From: Proteiniphilum saccharofermentans
GTDB taxonomy: Bacteria; Bacteroidota; Bacteroidia; Bacteroidales; Dysgonomonadaceae
Length of the DNA stretch: 64,000 nt
Reading direction: 5' to 3'
NCBI RefSeq assembly: GCF_900095135.1
Contig: NZ_LT605205.1
Location: 3,348,001-3,412,000, forward strand
Shown here: positions 8,643 to 16,818 of the stretch, in pieces
Position numbering within the stretch: position 1 is the first letter of the stretch
Layout of the letters: the number at the start of each line of letters is the position of its first letter
Notes under the pieces: generated by a model
Seen by the model: only the letters and a program-made list of their open reading frames with translations
Database searches by the model: none
What the model was told of the DNA's origin: nothing
Translations under genes and position numbers: made by a program

Positions 8643-9812
8643 TTACAAACCCAATTTTGCAGCAATCTGTGCGGGGATGGCATCCCTGTGCAAGACGATA
8701 CTTAAAGTCTTGTAGCGTACAAACGGATCTGAGGCATACCACAAACCTTTATAAGGACCGGTTTCACCCCATGAATTTTTTACCATATAAAATTTGTTCC
8801 CATTCTGGTCTTTAGCAATACCATAAATCTGCATACCATGGTCGTCGGTAGTCTGGTAATTATCAAAAGATTGTTGTCTCATCTCCTGGGTAATATGCTT
8901 TTCTGCAAGCACCTCTGTTCCGACGCGTGCTCTCAGATTTGCATCCCGCTCACGTGTGGAGAGGCCAAGCCACTTGGCTTGATCAGAACCTGCATTTTCG
9001 GCCGCATTTTCATCAGGCATGATAGCAATTCCTTCACGTGAAAAGCCGGCTTCACTCACATCCGAAGCCCAGGCAATGGTATATCCTCCCATAATGGCAT
9101 TTTCCATCACTTCCATCAATTCTTCAATAGGGAGGTTGTATGAATTGGCCCAACGCCAGTTATCAGGCACTTCAATAGCAAATGGTTTATAGAAAGGATG
9201 ATGGGTAAAAGAGGTCAAAGAGACATAATCCTCTTGCTTGAGCCCAAGAAATTCCTTAAAGGTATGTGGCGTATACTGCTTGCCTTGATAGGCAAATGTT
9301 TCCGGTAAAGATCCCAGATAAGTATCCAATATTGCTGAGAATGCGTTAGACCATACCGGAGAAAGGTTCCTGGCACCGATAATTCCGTCCATATATCCTT
9401 TCAGGACCTTATCCAGTTCACCGTGATTATGTGTTTCGGAACCGTAATTAAGCCCCCGGTAAGCATCTTCCGGCATTATTCCATATTCATCTATAGTCTC
9501 TATCACATCGGCAAAAGATCCGCCTGCGGCAAAATTGAGATTGCCATGCAGACGAGCATATTTTTGCGCTTTATCCTCATAATTTCTACGGACTATATAC
9601 ATTTCAGAGAGATCGAATTCCCCTTTCCCCATACGGATCAGTTCCGATTCTAGCAATCCTACGCCAGAGAAACTCCAGCAAGTTCCCGAACTGGCCTGAT
9701 TCTTTACCGATGTAATGGGATTTTGTTTTACTACCGAGAAGTTATAAATACCCTGTGCCGAAATGGTTAAAGTCGTTAAAAGAAGAATAAAGACCGTAAT
9801 CAATTTGTTCAT
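8643..9812 (-). CDS. secreted C1B cysteine aminopeptidase (PepC/bleomycin hydrolase-like)
   Basis: Papain-fold peptidase of family C1B. A Sec signal peptide (about residues 1-20, ending TISAQG) makes it exported, unlike cytosolic PepC. The catalytic Cys is Cys45 in SSGTCWSFSG. The catalytic His is in DDHGMQIYGIAKD and the Asn in MVKNSWGETG, both near the C-terminus. Family landmarks LSEMYIVRRNYEDKA and GGSFADVIETIDEYGIMPEDAY are present. Length 389 residues fits the Bacteroidota secreted version. It is probably co-transcribed with murF 19 bases downstream. A TACATTTG box lies 65 bases upstream of the start. Confidence 0.93.
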   Translation of the reverse strand: MNKLITVFILLLTTLTISAQGIYNFSVVKQNPITSVKNQASSGTCWSFSGVGLLESELIRMGKGEFDLSEMYIVRRNYEDKAQKYARLHGNLNFAAGGSFADVIETIDEYGIMPEDAYRGLNYGSETHNHGELDKVLKGYMDGIIGARNLSPVWSNAFSAILDTYLGSLPETFAYQGKQYTPHTFKEFLGLKQEDYVSLTSFTHHPFYKPFAIEVPDNWRWANSYNLPIEELMEVMENAIMGGYTIAWASDVSEAGFSREGIAIMPDENAAENAGSDQAKWLGLSTRERDANLRARVGTEVLAEKHITQEMRQQSFDNYQTTDDHGMQIYGIAKDQNGNKFYMVKNSWGETGPYKGLWYASDPFVRYKTLSIVLHRDAIPAQIAAKLGL

Positions 9813-9843
9813 AATGATACCTGTATTGTTATTTAATAGTTAG

Positions 9844-9869
9844 TCGATAGTTATTCAATTGTTATTCGT
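9844..9869 (+). repeat. short dispersed repeat, copy 2
   Basis: Twenty-six bases (TCGATAGTTATTCAATTGTT then ATTCGT) match the reverse complement of 2600-2625 with two differences. It sits in the leader of the secreted peptidase gene. Confidence 0.55.
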
Positions 9870-9877
9870 GCGAAGCA

Positions 9878-9885
9878 CAAATGTA
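9878..9885 (-). promoter_or_regulatory. candidate -7 box upstream of the C1B peptidase
   Basis: The minus strand reads TACATTTG, an exact TAnnTTTG match. A short repeat copy (9844-9869) would lie in the resulting leader. No TTTG -33 box at the expected spacing was seen. Confidence 0.35.
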
Positions 9886-10049
9886 CCATAAATCGGGGAA
9901 TTTTTTCTGTTTTCAGACTACTATTTCCGTAAAAAGTCAAAAAAGCGGTATATTTACGGCTTCAAATATAAAGAAAGTCGAGAGGTAAGCTAAGCTTGCT
10001 TAAGCTTATCCGAGACGCATCTTATATTCTACAAATAAATTATTGCGAT

Positions 10050-10505
10050 ATGGATGATTTAAGGCCTGCCAAAAAAAGAATGCGTAAGGGACTGTTATGG
10101 TTCCTCGGAATATTGATACTTGCCCTCGGAATTTTTATCTATGTACGTTTCTATTATGTATTTGGAACAGGGGTAAAATCGGGGGAGTTGAACTATCTTG
10201 TTTATAAAGGAGTTGTCTTTAAAACCTACGAAGGGAAACTGATCCAGTCAGGTTTTCGTGCTGATAAACCCGGAGGATTACAGTCGAATCAGTTCGATTT
10301 TTCAGTAGTAGACAAGAAAATTGCAGAACAATTGATGATATCGAGTGGCAAAAATGTGCAATTACATTACAAAGAATATTTCGGTACGCTACCCTGGCGA
10401 GGGTATACCAAATTTATCGTGGACAGCATCATCATGATAGAGGAGAAACCCATCCGGAAAGATCTGGAAGAGGATTTAACTCCTTATATCCTTGAATCGA
10501 TGTAA
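10050..10505 (+). CDS. small inner-membrane protein of unknown function
   Basis: A conserved-looking hypothetical of 151 residues from the ATG at 10050 (MDDLRPAKKR). An alternative TTG start at 9996 adds 18 residues with no apparent role. One transmembrane helix (about residues 15-35, LLWFLGILILALGIFIYVRF) follows a basic N-terminus, so the remaining residues probably face the periplasm. The soluble part contains GVVFKTYEGKLIQSGF and QFDFSVVDKKIAEQL, with no catalytic motif I recognise. It ends 12 bases before the ribonuclease H gene on the same strand, suggesting co-transcription. Such proteins are widespread in Bacteroidales without assigned function (from memory). Confidence 0.75.
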   Translation: MDDLRPAKKRMRKGLLWFLGILILALGIFIYVRFYYVFGTGVKSGELNYLVYKGVVFKTYEGKLIQSGFRADKPGGLQSNQFDFSVVDKKIAEQLMISSGKNVQLHYKEYFGTLPWRGYTKFIVDSIIMIEEKPIRKDLEEDLTPYILESM

Positions 10506-10517
10506 GGGGAAAAATTG

Positions 10518-11168
10518 ATGGCAAAAAAGAAATTTTACGTTGTTTGGAAAGGGATAAAACCGGGGATCTATAGTTCCTGGGATGATTGTAAAGCACAGGT
10601 TTCCGGTTTTGAGAATGCCCTATACAAATCTTTTTCAACCCGGGAGGAGGCAGAAAAAGCATTTTCTTCCAATCCATGGAAATCCCTGAACAACCAGCAG
10701 GGTAAAAAAGTGAAATCCGCCCCATCATCGGGATCTGCATCAGCATCGGAATCCTCTGCAAAAATATTGGCCGGGAGCATCGCTGTAGATGCCGCCTGTA
10801 GTGGTAATCCCGGCTTGATGGAATACCGGGGCGTATTTGTAGCGGACGGGGCCGAAATCTTTCATGTGGGGCCAATGGCCGATGGGACAAACAATATCGG
10901 TGAATTCCTTGCCATTGTACACGCCCTGGCATTACTCAAAAAGAAAAACAGTACAATCCCTATCTATTCCGATAGTGTGAATGCCATGAAATGGGTGACA
11001 AATAAAAAGTGTAAAACCAAACTGGCACAGACTGATGTAAACAAACCGATCTTCGAGTTAATTGAACGAGCCGAGAACTGGCTTCAAAACAACAGCTACT
11101 CCAACCCGATCCTGAAATGGGAGACCAAACTGTGGGGTGAAATCCCCGCCGATTTTGGAAGGAAATGA
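10518..11168 (+). CDS. rnhA: ribonuclease H with N-terminal viroplasmin domain
   Basis: Degrades the RNA strand of RNA-DNA hybrids. Residues 4-50 form a Caulimovirus viroplasmin (hybrid-binding) domain: FYVVWKGIKPGIYSSWDDC and GFENALYKSFSTREEA. A Ser/Ala-rich linker (about 66-82) leads to an RNase H1 domain with probable catalytic Asp91 (AVDAACSGNPG, where many homologues read DGS), Glu129 (NIGEFLAIVHAL) and Asp152 (YSDSVNAMKWV). The start is the ATG at 10518; a TTG lies directly before it at 10515 and AAGGGGA is upstream. It converges with the TatD-like gene; a weak ACAACT/AGTTGT inverted repeat lies in the 78-base gap. Confidence 0.94.
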   Translation: MAKKKFYVVWKGIKPGIYSSWDDCKAQVSGFENALYKSFSTREEAEKAFSSNPWKSLNNQQGKKVKSAPSSGSASASESSAKILAGSIAVDAACSGNPGLMEYRGVFVADGAEIFHVGPMADGTNNIGEFLAIVHALALLKKKNSTIPIYSDSVNAMKWVTNKKCKTKLAQTDVNKPIFELIERAENWLQNNSYSNPILKWETKLWGEIPADFGRK

Positions 11169-11246
11169 TAGGGATAGATTCACAACTGCTATCGGATGAA
11201 CACCTCGCCGGTTTCGTTTAATAGTTGTATATTAAATGGAAAACTC

Positions 11247-11948
11247 TCAGCCCTCCTCTTCCTCTTCGTCCGGATAATAAGATTTGGGTGGTTGAAGTGT
11301 AGGAAATATCCGGCGTACATTTGCAGCTACCCTGTCGGCAAACTCCTCTATATTCATATTCAATGCCCTCGAAGTTTGCAGGTAAACCTGACGAATGGAC
11401 ATTTCACCTTCATCAGTTTCACAAAACAAGGAATCAAGGGGTATTAATTGCATGGAATCCACATTGATATTGTCCCCAATAGAAAAAAGAAATCCTTCTT
11501 TCACAAGCCGTTGGGTAAGCTCCGGCTTACTCCGGTAACCATGAATGATCCAGGGCTGGGTAGGCTTCACCTCTCTTCGAACCTGTATCACCTCTTCCCA
11601 CGCTTTCACGCAGTGGATGATTACCGGTTTTGACAATTTCTCGGAGAGTTCTATATGTTTCTTGAAAACAGGTATTTGCAGGTCGAACGAAGGCCCTTTC
11701 AATCTGTCGAGACCTGTTTCGCCTATAGCGATAATACGAGAATTGGATGCAATTTCGTACAGGTAAGCCATCTGGTTCTCGCTCTCTTCTGAGTACCAGG
11801 GATGAATTCCGCACGAAAAGGCGTGACGTGAATAAGATTCTTTTGCTACTTCAAACTCAAGGGGGTAAACATCAAAGATACACGAGTGATAAGGATCATC
11901 GCTATCTTCAATAAAAATCTGATGGGTGTGTACGTCGTAAAATTCCAT
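11247..11948 (-). CDS. TatD-family metal-dependent hydrolase
   Basis: TIM-barrel metal-dependent hydrolase of the TatD family, 233 residues. The N-terminal metal site is YDVHTHQIF. The central part has FSCGIHPWY and IAIGETGLDRLKGPSFDLQIPVFKKHIELSEKLSKPVIIHCVKAWEEV, the usual TatD order (H-x-H, E, H). Homologues act as 3'-5' DNA exonucleases or D-aminoacyl-tRNA deacylases. The last metal-binding segment is degenerate in this short version, where the usual TDsPy is replaced around SLFCETDEGEMS. Activity is therefore less certain than fold. The gene starts three bases after the yidD stop, so it is part of the hemD-rnpA-yidD unit. Confidence 0.85.
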   Translation of the reverse strand: MEFYDVHTHQIFIEDSDDPYHSCIFDVYPLEFEVAKESYSRHAFSCGIHPWYSEESENQMAYLYEIASNSRIIAIGETGLDRLKGPSFDLQIPVFKKHIELSEKLSKPVIIHCVKAWEEVIQVRREVKPTQPWIIHGYRSKPELTQRLVKEGFLFSIGDNINVDSMQLIPLDSLFCETDEGEMSIRQVYLQTSRALNMNIEEFADRVAANVRRIFPTLQPPKSYYPDEEEEEG

Positions 11949-11951
11949 ATT

Positions 11952-12227
11952 TTAATTGGCCTCTGCTTTCGGCTTCCGCTTTTTCGGCTTCGGATCGGGC
12001 ACGGGGTCATATCCCGACCCTCCCCAGGGATTACAACTTATGATACGCTTGGCAGACAGATAAAAACCTTTGAAAGGGCCATGTTTTTTAAGCGCCTCTA
12101 TCGTATATTGTGAACAGGTAGGCGTATAGCGACAACTTGGAGGCGTAAGGGGAGAAATGATAGCTCGGTAGAAATAAACCGGCAGGAGTAGTATCCACGC
12201 TAGTACGTTTTTGATTATTCTCAGCAC
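11952..12227 (-). CDS. yidD: membrane protein insertion efficiency factor YidD
   Basis: Small membrane-associated protein that assists YidC-dependent insertion. The family core is intact: [58 protein letters not shown], with three conserved Cys and the final GxGYDPVP. An N-terminal amphipathic or hydrophobic segment ([13 protein letters not shown]) would bind the membrane. The C-terminus is basic ([13 protein letters not shown]). Its start overlaps the rnpA stop by seven bases, the classic rnpA-yidD coupling. Confidence 0.96.
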   Translation of the reverse strand: MLRIIKNVLAWILLLPVYFYRAIISPLTPPSCRYTPTCSQYTIEALKKHGPFKGFYLSAKRIISCNPWGGSGYDPVPDPKPKKRKPKAEAN

Positions 12228-12619
12228 TGTTTTTTCTCCTCAATCCGGTGATTCAATTCTTTTATAGCTTTTCGTATTCCTTTCTCTACCGTAGCATAAT
12301 CACACAGCTTATCTGCCACATAAATAAATGCTACGTCAAGATGTTCATTTTCCGCCAATCCATTGGGGAGAAACAGGTGCTTATTGAGCCGATAAGCCTC
12401 TCTCCCAAGCCGCTTCATCCGGTTACGGTCAACTGCCGACTTAACCCTCTTTTTAGGGATGGAGATAAGTATCGATAATGGCATCGATCCGTATTGTGCC
12501 GTCTCCAGATACACTATCCGAAAGGGGTACGACATAAAGGATCGCCCTTGTGTAAAGAGGGCTTCGATTCTTTTTTCACCTGTTACCCGCTCTTTCTTCG
12601 TAAACCTGAAGCGTTCCAT
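12221..12619 (-). CDS. rnpA: ribonuclease P protein component
   Basis: Protein subunit that helps RNase P RNA bind and cleave pre-tRNA 5' leaders. Visible signatures are [33 protein letters not shown] and the RNR motif region [22 protein letters not shown] chose the ATG at 12619 ([12 protein letters not shown]), which matches the usual RnpA N-terminus; an upstream ATG at 12643 adds eight unconserved residues. It is overlapped at its 3' end by yidD. A TATCTTTG box is 33 bases upstream. Confidence 0.95.
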   Translation of the reverse strand: MERFRFTKKERVTGEKRIEALFTQGRSFMSYPFRIVYLETAQYGSMPLSILISIPKKRVKSAVDRNRMKRLGREAYRLNKHLFLPNGLAENEHLDVAFIYVADKLCDYATVEKGIRKAIKELNHRIEEKKQC

Positions 12620-12652
12620 ATATATGCAATCCTCCGAAAGCAATTATACCGA

Positions 12653-12660
12653 CAAAGATA
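12653..12660 (-). promoter_or_regulatory. candidate -7 box upstream of rnpA
   Basis: TATCTTTG on the minus strand, an exact TAnnTTTG match, lies in the 80-base gap between the uroporphyrinogen-III synthase gene and rnpA. It could give rnpA-yidD-TatD its own promoter in addition to read-through. Confidence 0.38.
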
Positions 12661-12699
12661 ATTGTTTTTGGATTTAATTGTTACTGATTCGAAAAAAAA

Positions 12700-13464
12700 T
12701 CAAGCCCAATGTTTGTGGTTTTCTTTCAAGAAGGCTTCCAATGCAGCAGCCATGGAAGGATAATCAGGCTGAGGAGCTTCACAATCGAGTCTTAGTCCAG
12801 CATCCACTACAGCTTTTGCCGTAGCATTACCAAAACAGCCTATAGCCCTGTCTCCCTGTTTGAAATCAGGGAAATTTTTCAATAACGATTGTATTCCTAA
12901 TGGGCTAAAGAAGATAATCATATCGTAATCAAACTTCTCATCCTTATCGAAGTCATTGCTCACCGTTCTGTACATTACACTTTTGGTGTAGTTTATCTTC
13001 TTTTGATCAAGAAAATTAGTCACTTCATCATTATGTTCTTCCGGAACAGGAAAAAGAAACTTTTCTTTCGCGTGCTTGGTAAAGGCATTATTCAGTCCGT
13101 CAATCTTACCGGTCTGGCTAAAAAATATTTTCCGTTTCCTATAAACAATATACTTCTGCAGATAAAGTGCCACAGTCTCCGAAATACAGAAATATTTCAT
13201 TGTTTCAGGAATTACAATCTTCATCTCTTCACAGATCGAGAAAAACTTATCAACCGCTGTTCTCGCCGTGAAAATGACCGCCGTAAAATCAAGTATATTA
13301 ATACGCTGTTGACGGAATTCTTTCAATGAGACCCTTTCTACTTTGATCAGAGGATAGAAATGTAAGTCTAGATGAAACTTTTCCGCTATCTCGTAATAAG
13401 GCGATTTTTCGCTACTCGGTTTAGGTTGTGATATGAGAATTTTCTTTACTTTCCGCGCGTTCAT
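12700..13464 (-). CDS. hemD: uroporphyrinogen-III synthase
   Basis: Cyclises and inverts ring D of hydroxymethylbilane to make uroporphyrinogen III, the precursor of haem and corrinoids. The weakly conserved HemD fold is recognisable: KILISQPKPSSEKSPYYEIAEKFHLDLHFYPLIKVERV at the N-terminus, DFTAVIFTARTAVDKFF, YFCISETVALYLQKY, the middle MYRTVSNDF, and the C-terminal DMIIFFSPLGIQSLLKNFPDF, IGCFGNATAKAVVDAGLRLDCEAPQPDYPSMAAALEAFL. Length 254 residues is normal. The ATG overlaps the stop of the upstream DUF4271 gene as ATGA, so the two are translationally coupled. Confidence 0.88.
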   Translation of the reverse strand: MNARKVKKILISQPKPSSEKSPYYEIAEKFHLDLHFYPLIKVERVSLKEFRQQRINILDFTAVIFTARTAVDKFFSICEEMKIVIPETMKYFCISETVALYLQKYIVYRKRKIFFSQTGKIDGLNNAFTKHAKEKFLFPVPEEHNDEVTNFLDQKKINYTKSVMYRTVSNDFDKDEKFDYDMIIFFSPLGIQSLLKNFPDFKQGDRAIGCFGNATAKAVVDAGLRLDCEAPQPDYPSMAAALEAFLKENHKHWA

Positions 13465-14351
13465 ATAATGTTATCTCCTGCAATAGTTATGGCTAAAAGC
13501 ACTCCTTTATATAATAGAAAATAAGGAGCGATTTCAGTGCCGCAAAGATAGACAAAAAAATAGAAAGGACTGATCTTATTTTTAACAAAAATATTTAATA
13601 ACTCAATGTAAATGACCATCCGACTAATAAAAAAGAGTACTGCAATAAGGATTAGCATAATATTCCTAACTTCATGTAAATAAACATAAAAAACTACAGG
13701 AAGAAAAGCAGCCACTCCAAGAATCTCCATTATTCTGGAATAGTAAGTCGACCAACTTTTCATCTCATTCTGTAAAAAGAAAGTCCCAATCAGTCGATAA
13801 CCTGCAATTTTCAGATAGATTAATAAGGCAAGCCCCATAAAAACACCAATAAAGCCAAGTATTTGTGCTCTTAAGGAATATATGGAAAATCCATTGCTCC
13901 ACAACCATGAAAAAATCAGGATAGAGAAAAGCAGAATAGCCTGAAGAAGCAGATAGAACTCTCCCCAGGCTTCTGTTTTGGTTACCTGGCTTTTATGTAC
14001 GGATGCAACCGGTTTTCCAAAAGAAAAAACAGTTTTAAAATTACCTTTTAGGGCTGTTCCTTCCCAACGAAAAATAAAAGCAAATAACATGAAGCTAAAG
14101 AGGAAGAGAAGAAAAAAAACAGAATGTATCCATGGAGAAAAAGGGAGAGGAGCACCAATGGAACCATTCTGCAATAATTGCATAGATGAGGCGGCTCCCC
14201 CATCAAAATTAAAGAAAACCTGGGTACTGTCAGTGGGAAAAAAATCATACTGTCCGAAACTCATTTGCCATGACTCCGGAACGACCTGCTCCCCCTCAAC
14301 CTTTAAATAGTAAGGGAGGGTGTCGGAAATAGTATCTGAAACCAGTATCAT
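13461..14351 (-). CDS. DUF4271-type multi-pass membrane protein
   Basis: A 296-residue protein with a soluble N-terminal stretch (about 1-78) followed by roughly seven hydrophobic segments: HSVFFLLFLFSFMLFAFIF, LLLQAILLFSILIFSWLW, ILGFIGVFMGLALLIYL, ILGVAAFLPVVFYVYL, IMLILIAVLFFISRMVIYI, ISPFYFFVYLCGTEIAPYFLLYKG. Content and its place directly before hemD match the Bacteroidota DUF4271 family, whose function is unknown. The stop overlaps the hemD start by four bases. The gene is AT-rich compared with the flanking genes, as expected for a membrane protein. Confidence 0.82.
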   Translation of the reverse strand: MILVSDTISDTLPYYLKVEGEQVVPESWQMSFGQYDFFPTDSTQVFFNFDGGAASSMQLLQNGSIGAPLPFSPWIHSVFFLLFLFSFMLFAFIFRWEGTALKGNFKTVFSFGKPVASVHKSQVTKTEAWGEFYLLLQAILLFSILIFSWLWSNGFSIYSLRAQILGFIGVFMGLALLIYLKIAGYRLIGTFFLQNEMKSWSTYYSRIMEILGVAAFLPVVFYVYLHEVRNIMLILIAVLFFISRMVIYIELLNIFVKNKISPFYFFVYLCGTEIAPYFLLYKGVLLAITIAGDNII

Positions 14352-14373
14352 ACTTTTCAGTGCAATACCACCA

Positions 14374-14958
14374 TTAATCGTATTTGGTATACCCGGGATT
14401 CCAGTCTGGAATAGTCCGGATGAGGGTGACAGCCTCTTCCGGGGTGGTTACTACCTGCCATAACTGCCGGTAAGACTCTCTCATAAACCTCTCACTAATC
14501 ATCTTCTCGAAAAAAGAGAGTAATGGCTGGTAGTAATTGTTTACATTTAAAATAATAATCGGCTTACGATATAAGCCCAACTGCCTCCAGGTAATAATCT
14601 CCGCCAACTCTTCCAACGTTCCCACTCCGCCGGGAAGAGCAATTACTGCATCGGCCGTTTTCACCATAGCCGCTTTCCGTTCATGAATGGTCTCAGTGAC
14701 AATAGTCTCTGTAAGATGAGAATGTCCCCAACCGGCATCCACCATAAACCGGGGGATAATACCTTTCACCCTGCCTCCATGCTCCAGTACCGCATCATTC
14801 AAAACTCCCATCAATCCTTCTTTTCCTGCACCGTTTATACATATGTAACCATTCTCCGCAAGTAACTTTCCTAAAGCAGACGCGACATCAAAATAGAGCT
14901 GGCCGATCTCTGTGCTGGATGCACAATAAACCACTACTTCTTTTTTCCCGTTTTCCAT
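14374..14958 (-). CDS. LOG-family protein (TIGR00730 Rossmann fold)
   Basis: Lysine-decarboxylase-like Rossmann protein of the LOG family. Characterised members are cytokinin riboside 5'-monophosphate phosphoribohydrolases or nucleotide nucleosidases. The family motifs are complete: YCASSTEIGQLYFDVASALGKLLAENGYICINGAGKEGLMG, then HERKAAM (Arg94) and PGGVGTLEE (residues 109-117), the catalytic pair of motifs. Length 194 residues is typical. It lies 22 bases upstream of the DUF4271 gene on the same strand and so may head that operon. Confidence 0.93.
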   Translation of the reverse strand: MENGKKEVVVYCASSTEIGQLYFDVASALGKLLAENGYICINGAGKEGLMGVLNDAVLEHGGRVKGIIPRFMVDAGWGHSHLTETIVTETIHERKAAMVKTADAVIALPGGVGTLEELAEIITWRQLGLYRKPIIILNVNNYYQPLLSFFEKMISERFMRESYRQLWQVVTTPEEAVTLIRTIPDWNPGYTKYD

Positions 14959-14969
14959 ATTTTTAATTC

Positions 14970-15205
14970 AAAATTCAAGATTCAAGATTCAAGGATTTAG
15001 CTACGCTGATTTTCAATTCAAGATTATGAATTGCAAATCGACGTAGTCAATTAACAATCGGCGTAAGCCAAATTGTAAAATCCAACATCCCAGTCACCTA
15101 ATCACCCAAGTCCCATATCCCAAGTTCCAAATCCTAAATTTTCACTTTTAATTTTTCACTCTTCAGTCTCCCCAGTCTCCTCGTCTCCCCAACCTCCTTG
15201 TCTCC
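14970..15205. repeat. simple and dispersed repeats between metK and the LOG gene
   Basis: This intergenic stretch is almost entirely low-complexity: repeated ATTCAAG units (14970-14995), a second copy of the 28-base dispersed repeat (15023-15050), repeated CCCAAGT/CCAAAT words (15100-15140), and a pyrimidine tract of CAGTCTCC/CGTCTCCCC words (15165-15205). I see no gene in it. Confidence 0.75.
15023..15050 (+). repeat. 28-base dispersed repeat, copy 2
   Basis: Matches 6086-6113 with one difference (AAATCGACG here, AAATCAACG there). Both are intergenic and in the same orientation. Confidence 0.7.
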
Positions 15206-15213
15206 CAGTCCTT

Positions 15214-16518
15214 CTACAGACCAAACTCCTTTTTGATCTTGTCTACATAATCCAGTTTCTCCCAGGTAAACAGTTCCACTTCAAGCCGTACAGGCTCTGG
15301 CATATAACGCGAATTGAACACCTTTTTCACTATTTTTGGTTCGCGCCCCATATGACCATATGATGCTGTTTCCCTATAAATTGGATTACGAAGTTTTAAT
15401 CGTTGCTCGATAGCTTTCGGACGCAAATCAAACAACATCTCAATCTTTTTCGCAATCTCCGCATCTGAAAGGTCGACATTGCTCTTTCCAAAGGTATTCA
15501 CGTAGATATTCATAGGATCAGCTACCCCGATGGCGTAAGAGACCTGGATCAGCATCTCCTGGGCGACACCTGCCGCCACCATATTCTTGGCGATATGCCG
15601 TGCTGCATAGGCAGCGGAACGATCCACCTTTGAAGGATCCTTCCCCGAGAAAGCACCTCCTCCATGAGGGGCTTTTCCTCCGTATGTATCCACAATAATT
15701 TTCCGGCCTGTCAATCCGGTATCCCCATGCGGACCTCCAATCACAAATTTCCCTGTTGGGTTCACATGATAAGTAATATCCCCGTCAAACAGTTTGTGTA
15801 CATCTTTTCTCTTTCTGTATTGTGCCTGTACCCTCGGTATAAGGATTGACTTAACATCCGATCTTATACGTGATTGCATTCTTCTATCAGCTTCAAGCGC
15901 CGCTTCCTTCGTATTGCCTTTCGGTTGTTCAAATTCATCATGCTGTGTTGAGATCACAATGGTATCAATGCGCTGGGGCACTCCCTCTTCATTATATTCA
16001 ATCGTTACTTGCGACTTGGCATCAGGACGCAGGTAAGGCATCAGTTCCGGCTCATTTTTCCTGATATTGGCCAGTTCCTGCAATAAGGCATGGCTCAAGT
16101 CGATAGGCAGAGGCATGTAATTTGCCGTCTCATCTGTAGCATACCCAAACATCATCCCTTGGTCGCCAGCTCCCTGATCCATAGGATCGGCCTTTTGATC
16201 CACGCCACGATTAATATCATCAGATTGTTCATGTATACTGGAAAAAACGCCGCAGGAAAGCGCCTCGAAACGATATTCACTTTTGGTATAACCAATATCC
16301 GCAATAACACCACGTGCGACTTCGGCCACATCGACATAGGTATTCGACTTCACTTCGCCCGCCAACACAACTTGCCCGGTTGTCACAAGGGTTTCACACG
16401 CTACTTTTGAATCACGGTCGTATGCTAAAAACTCATCAAGCAAAGCATCCGATATCTGATCGGCCACTTTATCGGGGTGCCCTTCCGACACCGACTCGGA
16501 GGTAAAAAAATAATTCAT
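15214..16518 (-). CDS. metK: S-adenosylmethionine synthetase
   Basis: Makes SAM from methionine and ATP in the cytoplasm. All MetK signatures are present: [54 protein letters not shown], the phosphate loop [28 protein letters not shown], and [31 protein letters not shown] chose the ATG at 16518 ([10 protein letters not shown]), giving 434 residues; an upstream frame to 16554 runs into the leader and has no family support. The roughly 120-base leader contains a probable SAM-responsive RNA, so the gene is likely repressed by its own product. Confidence 0.97.
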   Translation of the reverse strand: MNYFFTSESVSEGHPDKVADQISDALLDEFLAYDRDSKVACETLVTTGQVVLAGEVKSNTYVDVAEVARGVIADIGYTKSEYRFEALSCGVFSSIHEQSDDINRGVDQKADPMDQGAGDQGMMFGYATDETANYMPLPIDLSHALLQELANIRKNEPELMPYLRPDAKSQVTIEYNEEGVPQRIDTIVISTQHDEFEQPKGNTKEAALEADRRMQSRIRSDVKSILIPRVQAQYRKRKDVHKLFDGDITYHVNPTGKFVIGGPHGDTGLTGRKIIVDTYGGKAPHGGGAFSGKDPSKVDRSAAYAARHIAKNMVAAGVAQEMLIQVSYAIGVADPMNIYVNTFGKSNVDLSDAEIAKKIEMLFDLRPKAIEQRLKLRNPIYRETASYGHMGREPKIVKKVFNSRYMPEPVRLEVELFTWEKLDYVDKIKKEFGL

Positions 16519-16562
16519 TTTAAAGCTGATAAAAAATTTGAAGAACTGAAGCAATGAAGAAG

Positions 16563-16626
16563 GGAAAATGCAGCAAGCGTTTTAGCATTTTTTTCTGTGG
16601 TTGCAAGCAGTTCAAATCTGTCCACA
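16563..16626 (-). ncRNA. candidate SAM-sensing (S-box-like) leader RNA of metK
   Basis: Read on the minus strand, the metK leader contains nested pairing. GTGG (16625-16622) pairs with CCAC (16600-16597), enclosing CAG-ATTTGAA-CTG. Then come the core words CTTGCAACC and TGCTAAAAC (16587-16579), and an AAAATGC/GCATTTT stem. CAACC followed by TGCTAA is the core of SAM-I-type riboswitches, and location before metK agrees with a SAM sensor. I did not find a convincing closing P1 helix, so the exact borders and class are uncertain. Confidence 0.5.
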
Positions 16627-16642
16627 TTCATTTTGTCGACTG

Positions 16643-16650
16643 CAAAGATA
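16643..16650 (-). promoter_or_regulatory. candidate -7 box upstream of metK
   Basis: TATCTTTG on the minus strand, an exact TAnnTTTG match, sits just upstream of the putative riboswitch. That places the transcription start so that the structured leader would be included in the mRNA. Confidence 0.45.
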
Positions 16651-16775
16651 ACAATAAAACAGGCTGAATAGTCTCGAATAAAGGTTAAAATGTATTATCA
16701 GTTCTTTCTATAAGAGGTAAACAGAAATAAAATAGCTATTTTTGACGACAATCCGAACAGGTTAATTTCATTCTT

Positions 16776-16799
16776 CCCGTTGCTATTTCTCCTCACGGG
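16776..16799. other. short inverted repeat before the amidase gene
   Basis: CCCGT and ACGGG form a five-base-pair stem with a 14-base loop in the intergenic stretch between metK and the amidase. It ends 19 bases before the amidase ATG and might affect amidase translation. Otherwise this part of the gap shows nothing I can name. Confidence 0.3.
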
Positions 16800-16818
16800 G
16801 TAGAACGACATTTTGTGT

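Noticed and set aside
14970-15205. CRISPR-like array
   Set aside because: The repeated words are short, irregular and without spacers of even length, and no cas genes are present.
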